Source: Phoma sp. XZ068
Lineage: Eukaryota; Ascomycota; Dothideomycetes; Pleosporales; Didymellaceae
Length of the DNA: 64,000 nucleotides
Reading direction: 5' to 3'
Assembly: GCA_004835665.1 (NCBI GenBank)
Contig: RBKR01000014.1
Span: 310,001-374,000, forward strand
The position numbers were made by a program, and so were the translations under genes. The notes below the pieces were generated by a model. That model ran no database searches. It saw nothing but the letters and a program-made list of their open reading frames with translations, and had not been told where the DNA came from. Below, in pieces: positions 54,468 through 64,000 of the stretch (positions are counted from its first letter, which is position 1; the number at the start of each line of letters is the position of its first letter).

Positions 54468-57400
54468 TGCCCCATTCGAACCAGTCACTCGAACCCAGAC
54501 ACTCCTCGCCTTCAATCCATGTTTGACAAGCCGAAACCAACAGGTGCGCCATGTATCAGCTCCATCAGCTCCATCAGCTCCAACAGCTCCACGTCAGGCG
54601 TCTCCGATCAACATACCGCAAGGCCATCGAGCCGCCGATTTCGAGTCCACCTGAGCTGCATCCGTTTGTGTCGTAGATTACGATGATGGACGATAGACAA
54701 AAGTTTTGCGGAGAGCTAAGCAACTCACCGCGACCGACACCGAGACCGAGAGGAAGATCACCCACCATGCGACCATATTGAGCATGATTGAGCGCATAGC
54801 TCGTACACGATAATCAATTCAAGGTCAAAAGAGTCATGTCTACAGAGCTTTCGCGCTTTGTGGACTATCGACGAGCAGCACAACCGCAAATTGTCTTCTC
54901 TTTGCAGCCTTGTACGGTGATCGCTCACAATTTTCGGGTCACATTGTCGCGGGGCCCACTCCCCATTATGATCTGAGCCTGTCTGAGTCGCGCAGAGCAG
55001 ATCGATGCGTCGGCAACTGCAGAATTCTTTACGTCGGGCAGGATGTACGATGTTCAAGTACGAGCAGGCGAGGGAGGCAGGTAGTCCGGGGTAGGTAGAT
55101 ACAGGACAGCCTGGGGAGCATGTCTGATGAACGAGGAAGTTCAGAAGTTTGGTACATTATTGTATTCATGCTCAACAACGAGGACAAGGCTCAATACACA
55201 ATCAAAGCTGCAAACAACAAACATTCCACGAACCAGATCTTTCATTCTCTCGCACAAATGTCCTCCGTTTCCAACGGCCCGACTCACGCACGGGAACACC
55301 CCCCAACCGCACATCGATGCCATCAAAGCACCCAAACCTACACATCACACGAACACCCCTTTCCGCTCTTGGCACCTCACAAATTTGCAACCCTAACCTC
55401 CCCTTCACAATTGCACTTTGCGCACGGGCCATGTGTAACTTAGTCACCGTGCGGACTAGAAGCGGCGGACCCACCTGCTGCTTGGTAAACACACAAGGAG
55501 TTGCTTACGAGAAGCACGGATGAACGCCTGCTCGGTGCTTGGCTTGTACCCTAGGTTGGTGATCCTTGCGCCGGGATGGATGTATGTGCCGGGGTATTGT
55601 ATGTGCCGGGGGATACTGTGTATGTGCTGGGGGATACTGAATGTATGTGCTGGGGGATACTGAATGTATGTGCCGGGGGATACTGTACTGAACAGCATGT
55701 ATGTATGTACAGCCGGGGTATCAGTTCGACCGGGGCGGACATGTATTCACTATTCAGTATGGTTGGCCGGGGTGTTAAGAACAGAGGTAGATAGATTAGT
55801 ACACCTATTCTGCACCGGCCCTATTTCTCCCCTGCGTTTTGATTAGAAAATTGGCTTAGGAATTGGGTCTACCTGGCTAGGTACACGACGGCTTGCGTGC
55901 TTGACGGTTGGTTAGTTCGATGAGAAAATTGGAAGACATGTGCCGGAGTCCTGGATGGAGATGGTTCGGGCTTGGCGAAAGATGCAGGGCAGGGTGATCC
56001 TGCGCGTAGCTGCGTGGGTTTGATAAGCATGCGGATGTACAATTTGTGCGCAGTGGTGATCTGTAGAGCGGAAGATATATCCGCTTCCCGTCCGACATGC
56101 AGTGCAGATGTGGTGGGTGGGAGGGGCGCGAGGACGAAGTGCCGAGTTTCGCGTTGATGATGGGTGTTTGGCTGGGTAGCTGATTTGAGGGGGTTTGATC
56201 TGCTCAATTCATTGGTTGGAATAGCAGTGGTGGTGAAAAGGTGTCGGGGATTGATAGGCGGGTTTCCTGAGTATGGGATTGGAAAGTGACAAGCCAAGAT
56301 CTAATCCTCAGTCTTTGTGCCCCGCCAATGTGTTGCGTCAATATTGTGGAGTATAAAAGTGTTGCCATTCGAACATCAGTAGCAGGGTATTGTTTCAGAT
56401 CATGTGATCGGCAACCGCATACCGAGATATGGAGTTGCGAACAATAAGGCAATTCCGTAGTCGTATCGCCCTAGGATGCTAATCTTCAAATTCCCGTCTT
56501 GACGTGACTACTTCGTCACCCAGTCTGTTATCATAGTCAGCCTTAGGAACGTTAAATGGTATTTGAAATGGCATGCCCTTCAAAGTGGACATTCGTAGGC
56601 CTCGGAAAGTTCTCCGCCAGCTTAGCTCTCACAATCGTGACGTAGCCACCCATCAAAGTAACAAAGAGTGATAAGCTTTGTTCCTTCCCGCCTTGCGCTG
56701 CTGCCAGCCTTGCGCCAGCAAACACCAGCAAAGGACGGTGTCGGATGTCGGCTGCAAAGTGCATCCGTAGCCCGGTCTCGTACGACCGTGTTCTGAAAGA
56801 AAACGTCCCTAAAGGATCGGGAGATCGACACCTCGTGTGTGTGTGGAGAACCTGAGTGAGCAAGTTAGGGCTCCAATAGTTACTTTGCAGAAGCGATCCG
56901 GCCTTGAGCGCAAGCCACTGCCCGAAAACAGCAGCATCCCTTTCAGCATTGGCTACGGTCTGAAGAATGGTGAGTTGGTTAGTGAACAGCTGATATGGGT
57001 TTTAAAACGCGGTGTATTCGGTCGGTACCACTGGTATCACGAGTATGCTCGACACGCGATAAGGATAAAGATGAGCGCCATCGCGTATGGATTGGGAAGA
57101 TTCTGACGACTTGTTGCATTGTCTGCTGTGCTCGTCGTTTCCACACCCAATGGCGCGTTCCTCACTCGCTCGCCCGGCACAGCATCGGCGAAATGCAGGC
57201 AGCTGCTTTGTCAGTTGTACAGTCAGCCAGCTGCATTGATTCGGCAGATTCGGCCTCGCCGTTAAACAAGGTTTAAGGTTTTAACTATGTTTGCAATGCC
57301 AAGAGGTCGACTCTGCGGAGCGACGCAGGTCCACGATGAGGGACATTGTGCTGTTCTGGACCATACGAAGTGGATAGGTCTGAAGAGTAGAGTCTTTAGT

Positions 57401-58194
57401 CAGGCTGGTAGTGACGTAAGCTGTGAGATGTTGGGAACATGCGAGGTGCTCAGTAACAAGTCTGATAGTCCAGTAGCCGGTAATAGGCATAGCTGCGGAC
57501 GCGTATTTTGAGGCTGCGCTGGTAGCAGGATCGTGACAGAGGTCGGTTAGCCAGCAACAGCATGCCAACGCAGCGCACCTTCTCGATGGGGCAAGATGGT
57601 ACAAATGGCATTGTATTCCGAGTCCCGGGTCCGAGAAATGTAGATGCTGACCACTGCTGGAGAGAGCAATGATGTTCAGCATATCCAGCAAAAGCTCCGA
57701 ACGGACCTGCGGTGTGATTTGTACAAGCCTTGCATGGCTCTGATCCAGTCATGACCAGTCAAGCTGAGCAGTATGGACTCATTTTCTGTCAGCGGTCCAG
57801 CACTCGAATCGACATAGGATTCAGAAGAAAGTGTTTGTGACAACTGCTCACAGTGACTCATGATAACCTTCGGTCCTATTCTTTCATCCTTCGTTCTCGC
57901 TCTCGTACTCGCTTTCGATTTCGAACTCCCAACGTCTACAGACTACCAGCCCAAGCAACGTTCGTATAGCTGTCTCATCTGGAGTTTCGAGTATGCTGCG
58001 CCATTTGTTAGTGATCAAGGCAACCGAATACGCACGCTTGATATCTGGCGTTGTCAGTATCTAAACAGGTGTAACAATGTGAGCCGGGGGCCTACTGATG
58101 AGGCAATAACTGCATTTGTGCGTCTGTGCGCAATGTTTGTTCATGTCTTCATCTATGGTTGTCCACTCTCACCGGCCTAGTCAGATGCCTTCAT
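54468..58194. other. Gene-poor stretch with minisatellite
   Basis: About 3.7 kb without a supported gene. It contains an imperfect ATCAGCTCC-type repeat near 54557-54590 and a 21-23-bp minisatellite near 55581-55686. Minus-strand frames at 57861-57676 and 57691-57281 have protein-like composition but no motif I recognise; they could belong to an unidentified spliced gene. Confidence 0.4.
55581..55686. repeat. Minisatellite, about five copies of a 21-23-bp unit
   Basis: Repeated unit of the form TGTATGTGCCGGGGGATACTG(AA), with C/T variation in the GCCG/GCTG core and 0-2 extra As at the end. Copies are nearly identical, implying recent expansion. A diverged copy (GTACAGCCGGGGTATC) follows near 55706-55721. 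Confidence 0.85.
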
Positions 58195-59247
58195 TCACGC
58201 TGCCCAGCCTCTGTACGCAATCTTGGCTCCATACTTCTGCCCCTTCTTGAGAATCATCATAGCCTTGTACTCAGGGACGTTGATAGCGTTGACATAACGG
58301 CTAGGCTCAACGCAGAAGCCTGAGCGCGCAGCTCTCGCGGGTAAGCCATCAACAGCTGGTACATCAATGTACTTGCCGGTGTAGAATTGAAATCCAGGCT
58401 CGGTTGAGTGAACCTCAAGGTGAATCTTGCTCTCCGGGTGATACGCGGATACGAGCTTCTGAAGCGGTGATGCGCGTGTGTCAATGGAAATACTGCCAAC
58501 ATCGGTGTTTGCAACGAAGCAGTCGTCGACATCTGGCTCCTTCTCCCCCAAGGTAAAGGCCTTGCCTGAGCTGATGCCCGGATACTCCTCAATAGGGCCA
58601 GTTGGTATGCCGCCATCGTCGACGACCTGATACTTGTTGGTCAACAAGGTGATCTCTGTGCCAGCAATGGAGGGCCCTCCGGTCAAGTTGAAGTAGCTCA
58701 TCTGATGTCAGCAGGTTTCCAACCATATACGCCCTCATAACACATACCTGTGGTTTGTCATGTTGATGGCTGTCTCTTCGACTTCATCGCCGACTAACTC
58801 AGCCTCGTACTCAATATAGAGGACCTCCTGCTGGGTGCCGTTGACTTGTTCCTTCTTCTGCACATACCAGACACTGACTTGTACGGTACCAGGATAACCC
58901 TCTTCGCCGTCTTTGCTCAAGTACTTGAAGAGAACAGCATCCTCACCGTTGCGCTCCACGTTCACCGGTCCCTCAAACTCATGCTTTCCCCAACCTTGCA
59001 CACCGCCATGGAGCGAGTTAGGGCCATTGTTCACAGGAAGTTGATATGACCTCCCGTTCAATTGGTCGATCCTTGCCTTTGCGACTCGATTGGCGATACG
59101 CCCAATGGTCTCGCCGAAGTACGGACCGTTGTACTGCTTGTACTGCTCGGGGGTTTTGAAGCCTTGCACAATGTTGATGCCATTAACATGGAACTCCTGG
59201 ATAATTGCTCCCAAGGGAAGGAATGTAAAGGCTCTTGGCGTCGACAT
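58195..59247 (-). CDS. Aldose 1-epimerase (galactose mutarotase family)
   Basis: Interconverts alpha and beta anomers of hexoses; 333 residues, the normal length. Exon 1 is 59247-58748, the intron 58747-58697 (51 nt) and exon 2 58696-58195. The start MSTPRAFTFLPLGAIIQEF is followed by FGETIGRIANRVAKARI, LHGGVQGW (catalytic His) and ETAINMTNHSYFNLTGG (second His). VDDCF, TEPGFQFYTGKYID and SGFCVEPSRYVNA with the likely catalytic Glu come after. The NHSYFNL motif spans the splice, and rebuilding it requires a GAG acceptor six bases beyond a CAG that lies very close to the CTGAC branch site. The protein is cytosolic, with no signal peptide. Confidence 0.93.
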
Positions 59248-60189
59248 TGTGGTAGATCCAGTCTAGGTTGGTGACGAGCGGTTGCTTTGAGGCGTTAGCG
59301 CCGTACAGCTGCTTCGGCTAGCAGTTCAGCTATTGACGAAAACCACACCACTGGCCTTTGTTGCCGTTCAGGGTGTTGATGAGGGGTAGTCGCCAATGCC
59401 TTGTAAAGTTTGGAAGTGCGGGGTCCATAGTGCTCACCTGGGCGTTATCGGTGACCTCGCTTGGCCTGTGTGTTTATGTTCTATACGTTGTGCAATTTTC
59501 GTGTTACCGAAATTTATGTAGTCGTTTCAGGCAACAGGAATCGAAGGAGTTGGTGCAATTTGCTGTCCTAAATGTATCTTGTTCATTAGGCTAATAAGCG
59601 GTGGAGCTTGTTCTTCTGCCGTCTTGTCGGTGCCATGGGCGACGGTACGGGCAACATCTTGACATACAGTATGAAGCCCGACAAAGTCGCGCGGCATGCC
59701 TATCTAAGACAGTCCTGTAACATGTGGAGCGGAGGGTAAATCCGTCCAAATCCAGCCAGCTGTCGGCATTATTAAGCGGGTCTGTGCGCTCGTCCTGAAC
59801 GCGGAAAGTCGCCATGGATGATGATGCATCACTAATAATCACGGTCATCGAGACTTCCAGGTTTGGGCTTGTATATTGTACAATTAATATCTACCGCGCA
59901 AGAATATGGACGAATGATGACGATTTCATCGTCGGTACTACCAGGTCCTTGAGGTGGGGACTCTCGGAGTCGGTCCGCAGGGCGACCATTTTGGTCTTCA
60001 TCGTCATTATGAAATCCATGTTCCCGCCATCGTGATATCGAAAACTTATGCAATGTTGATCATGCGATGCCAACACTTGTCCAACAACGCCGAATGCCAG
60101 TACTCGATCCAGACGCCGTGTGTGGATCTATCCCAAAACGCTATAACGCTAGACAAAGAACGCAGAAGAGGAGATAAGTTCGCGCTTGC
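59248..60189. other. Intergenic, no supported gene
   Basis: About 940 bp between two minus-strand genes. No motifs recognised. Confidence 0.45.
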
Positions 60190-61202
60190 TTATGCGCCGA
60201 CCGGATTCTGTATGAAGTTGCTGAAGTCCAGGTCGCTTGTATTGTTCCAGTCAGGCATCATCGGGTCGTTGGGGTCCATCGATATTGGGTCAACCATCAT
60301 GACCTGGTCATAGTTGTTGAACGTCTCGAAACTGTACATGGGCTTGCTGAAGTCCATCGGCTCTTCCATCATCATCGAATCATTCATCCAGGCCCTTGAA
60401 AGTGCTGAAGGATCCAAAGCACCAGTGTGCATAAAGGTCGATGAGACCAAGGGCGCCTCTTGTTTTATCGAAGCAGTCATCTGTGATTGCCTCGGGAAAG
60501 GACTGTTCATGGGCGGTGTTGGCGGTGCATTGTTGCGTGCGAACGGATCGGTCAGGGGGAATTGTCTTGTGGTTGGAGTACCGCTGTATGAAGATGGGGA
60601 TGATGTATGGCCATGTTCTGAATCTGAGCTCACGGATCCACGCCTACGAGACAACGGTGCCCCCCTCTCAAGCAGCTTATGTTGCATGCGACTGCAGTCT
60701 TCCTCGAAGCCTTCGTAGTTACTGCCATTTTCACTCGGTCCGTGCAGAAGGTCAAGTCGCTCGAGGATATCGTGGGTCAGAGGATGACCACTTTGTGCTT
60801 CACGCAAAGGTTGACCTGGCCAGCCCTGCCCTGTCTGTAGGCGCGTGTATAACTCTCGAAGTCCGGCGACGAGTTGTGCTTGTTGTTGTTCGAGCATCTC
60901 AACATAGCTGTCATGGTCAGCTTGCAAACATTGTCTCTAGTAAGTGTACAACGTACCCTTTGGGGTAGACTTTATCTTGCGACTTCTTTCTCTCTCCAAA
61001 GACACAGATGGCATTGTCAGCCTTACACCTGCTGCAGGGACTCGCTCCATCACACTGTTGCCGTTAGGTCAAGTAGTTCGAAGGGTCAAGCCAAGGTTCT
61101 ACACACCTTGGACTTCTTCAGTCGACAGCGATCGCAAGCTTTGCATACTCGCTTCCTAATGTTGTCTTGCGCCTCCATCGAGCTCGACCTCTGTGAAGAC
61201 AT
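60190..61202 (-). CDS. Zn2Cys6 fungal-type transcription factor
   Basis: A 303-residue zinc-cluster DNA-binding protein. Exons are 61202-61107, 61054-60957 and 60907-60190; introns are 52 and 49 nt. The cluster ACDRCRLKKSKC, DGASPCSRC, KADNAIC is split by the first intron and places Cys23, 26, 33, 39, 42 and 49 in the CX2CX6CX5CX2CX6C pattern. A linker (GERKKSQDKVYPKG) and a coiled-coil dimerisation helix (YVEMLEQQQAQLVAGLRELYTRL) follow. There is no fungal_trans middle homology region; the rest is Ser/Pro-rich with Met/Asp-rich C-terminal segments (MMMEEPMDFSKPMY, DPNDPMMPDW) that could be acidic activation regions. Target genes are unknown. An alternative in-frame Met lies eight codons downstream. 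Confidence 0.92.
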
Positions 61203-64000
61203 TGGGTTGGAGGGTAAGCTATATCGATAGAGAGTTGATCATTCAACGCTCCAATTGGTCAAAAGGTAGTGTATCGTCAACGAATTTCCAATGAGACTTT
61301 TTTGAAGTATGCTGAGGTGGGAATTTGGCTCATAAATACGGACATAGTTTATGTGGGTAGCATGGCATTATATCTCGTCTTTCACGTCAGAGGGCATCTC
61401 CAAGCGGACGTTCGGCGTTAACCATCCCTCGATTTCCGGTGCAGAAACTCTGTAATCTACGTGTAATTTTCGTCTCCACCCAACCCTGCACAGCTAAACC
61501 ACCCGTCTCCCTGTCCATCCATTTTTCGGGGCACATTGGGATTACTTCGCGCTTGCAAGGGTGCAGGGGTCTCGCACTGCGCCAACTCTTACGAAGACAC
61601 TGGGTTCATCGGGCGGAACAAGTGACAAAGCGTGCATCTCGCGGAGTCGGCCATCGAGCGGACCGTGGCAATGGAACCTGTCGAAATCCGCCGCGATGCC
61701 TGGTCGACCACCACCCAGCATGAAACGGGGACGAGATGGAGCTTCACGGGCGGACAGAACGCCCTGAGCTGCGATTCGGTAATCGGCAAGGCGTACATCC
61801 ACGCCCAAAAATGCTCGGACTAAATATCACACATCCACCGAGGGCAGATCTTCGTACAGCGCGGCAGGTACATGGCCATCAAACCCTGAGCCTGCCTCAC
61901 CGGGCTCACGAGTTTGGGTTATCGCTCGGTCCACGTAGCGGTCGGCGTCATCGTGATGGCTCGTCAACTAACAGTGATTATTCCTCTCCCTTTGGCGGGC
62001 CGTTCAGCTTTCGAACAAAAAAGTCAACAGCCTCGGCCGAAAGAAATGACCACATGCTGACTGAAAACATTGGACCGAGTAATCTCCTACTTCAAAAGAG
62101 TTCACCCTGCAGACGGCTGGAGAAGTGGTTCGCAGTCGGTCATCACGGTGTTACTGCTCGTGCGAAAGTGGAGAGTTCAACAAGCTGCTGGAAACGGCAA
62201 GCTCGTGGACCGCGATGGCAGTTCGCAAACAGCGAAACCGCGAACCGAATTTTGCGCAGCGACGCCTTCAAGGCTTCCTCCTGCGCAGCTTTCGATCCAG
62301 ACATGGACGATCACCTCATGCGTAGAATAACGACACGCGCCAGCTCGGATCATCCAGCAAAGTGCAGCAACCATGATGCTTACAACTCGTTCATGACTGC
62401 TGCACGCCACAAGCCTTGAATGGACAGACTTTGCGAAACCAGTCATCTTCGCTGAAGGCCTTATCGTACTGGCGTGAAGTCTCCTGTGCTTCTGCCTGCT
62501 TACCAATGGCCCACAATAGGGTACTAGAATGGTCTGTCACCTCTCACCATCGGTATGTTTCTGCCTCTGCTACGCCCTTTTCACCTCTCCTCTTCAAGAC
62601 CCTGCTGCAGCGTTTGCGACCATTACTGGAGCGGCTAACTGGCGCTGTGACATTTCACATCCATCGCGCTGCTTTCTTACTCATCCAGGTCGATTTTCTG
62701 ACACCTGCCCTGCATACCATCTAATTGACTCTACCGTTTCGTGTCAGTATCAATTGAGAACAAGGCGCATTCAAGTGCCCTTTGCAAACGATGAAGGGGG
62801 AATGGTCCGCCATAGGGGTCGTCGTCAATTGTGTGGCTGTGAATACCGATTCGTGCAATGATGCGAAGTGACCCGCATCCCTCGCTTGACGTATACGCCA
62901 ATACGGTGACCGTGACAACACGCTTGAACTTACCTTTGAGCGTATGCTGTACCGCCCCGTTGCTGTAAATCCGCTGGCATGCAGTGCTTGAGGTTCGCTT
63001 GTTTCTGTCAGCTTCACTAAACGGTGTGTCAGCACGTTTGCAGCACGCAACGCTGCTTTTGACACTACCATCCTCATTGGGTAATCACGTTGCAGCGGGA
63101 ACATACCTGGGGGCCTGAGGATCACCCGCATGGCTGACCACCAGCCACCTCACCCAAGTCTGGGTATTCGCAAGAAAAGCTCTTGATGGGTCGCGGATGG
63201 AAGGTTACTGCTTACGACGGTGCTAGTATGGATACACGATGTGTTCAACTTAGATGATTACTCGGCATTTGGCACGGAAGGAACCACCTTTCATTTCGTT
63301 GTAGATCAAACGCTTGATCGCTATCGGGAAGGCCGCCATGCTGCTGATCAGCAACGGTCGCCTCACTCGATATACAGGGTTCTATCACGCCGTTGGCAAT
63401 TCGCGGTAGGTTAACACTTAGGAGAGGCTCAGGAGGCAGACTTAGTCTTGGCGAACATGAGGAGCAACTCGCCGCGCGGAAACATTTTAAGCCTCCGCAG
63501 AAATGGTCGTTGCACCCAATTCTCTGCCTCAGGGGTTATAGGAGGATCTTCAAATGCGTTATCTCTTTGGGGACCTTGAGCTACACTGCACCGTGCAATG
63601 AAGCAGAAAAACGACGAAGAAGGTCCTAGCGAACGGTCCTTCTGATGATTGCAACAATCACGCCTTGCAAGCTTCCCCGCACTTATGAACGTGCTGTGTC
63701 TGACCAACTTGTTGCTTCAGCATCTTTGCATGGATGAATCTAGGCCAGATTCGCATTCGCAAATGAGAGTTCTATCAGCTCTGTCGGCCCTTCTACCACC
63801 TTTGGGTCCAGGGGTTCAGGAAGTTACAGCATGATACTTGCCGATCCGATCTTGTTTACTCACCCGCAAAGATTCTCCCTCCGCTCCGAATCACGTCCTT
63901 AGCCTCGCACATTGGAGACGATCCGTTGCACTCTATCACGACAGGCATCAGTCAATATGCTCAATACATTGACTTTTGGTCGATCCTCGGGTTTGGGCTC
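61203..64000. other. Gene-poor end of window
   Basis: About 2.8 kb. The first part is the zinc-cluster gene promoter. The longest frame (61736-62419, plus strand, 227 codons) lacks domains, has irregular Arg/His/Ser composition and no splice-supported extension. I see no gene, tRNA or intact mobile element. Confidence 0.4.

Noticed and set aside
55869..56297. 142-codon minus-strand frame with Pro/Ser/Thr bias
   Set aside because: Low-complexity and no motif; probably non-coding.
57281..57861. Minus-strand frames suggesting a spliced gene
   Set aside because: I could not find intron signals that join them into a recognisable protein.
61736..62419. 227-codon plus-strand open frame
   Set aside because: Irregular Arg/His/Ser-rich composition without motifs, in a region with long overlapping frames on both strands.

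Overview
The window is nuclear DNA from a filamentous ascomycete. Genes carry short spliceosomal introns (mostly 42-70 nt, CTGAC/CTAAC branch sites), intergenic spacers are about 0.1-3.7 kb, there are no operons, and the proteins are fungal types: Atg22, Sng1/DUF3533, a Pth11-like rhodopsin-fold receptor, MYND-DUF4470, Zn2Cys6, Mrx7. Gene content and protein style point to Dothideomycetes, probably Pleosporales; that is inference from family resemblance, not a database match. I resolve 22 protein genes with confident exon structures, plus several doubtful small ones. I found no tRNA, rRNA, CRISPR array or intact transposon.

Layout. 1-9 kb: Sys1 (Golgi, cut by the window edge) divergent from COA6 (complex IV assembly); a TIGR02452/PARG-like hydrolase; a possible 131-aa gene divergent from mitochondrial AsnRS; an eight-exon mitoferrin-type carrier (MRS3/4). 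9-21 kb: Sap1/Yta6-type AAA ATPase, HOP2 (meiotic recombination), Mediator subunit 14 with a polyglutamine tail, and Atg22. 22-29 kb: a small GRF zinc-finger protein, an alpha/beta hydrolase, Sng1-type membrane protein and a ThuA-domain protein. 28.5-32.3 kb: a 1225-residue multidomain RNA-end-processing protein. 33-42 kb: METTL24-like methyltransferase, MFSD5-type molybdate transporter, secreted FAD oxidase, seven-helix receptor-like protein. 43-50 kb: MYND/DUF4470 protein and Mon1 (vacuolar fusion GEF subunit). 50-64 kb: microsatellite-rich spacer, protein tyrosine phosphatase, tiny four-exon Mrx7 gene, a 3.7-kb gene-poor stretch with a minisatellite, aldose 1-epimerase, Zn2Cys6 factor, and 2.8 kb with no recognisable gene.

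The genes do not form an obvious pathway cluster. COA6, mitochondrial AsnRS, MRS3/4 and Mrx7 all serve mitochondria, while Sys1, Mon1 and Atg22 serve Golgi/vacuole traffic and autophagy. The item most worth attention is the gene at 28553-32327: one polypeptide joins a 2H phosphoesterase (AKAP7/2'-5' ligase type), an endonuclease/exonuclease/phosphatase domain, a poly(A)-polymerase-type nucleotidyltransferase with its central domain, and a C-terminal MJ1316 (DUF504) RNA-end-recognition domain. That is a complete set of parts for trimming, healing and re-extending damaged RNA 3' ends.

Exon boundaries were set by hand from splice motifs, frame continuity and family conservation. Several introns need unusual sites (GC donors, AAG or GAG acceptors), and these are flagged.
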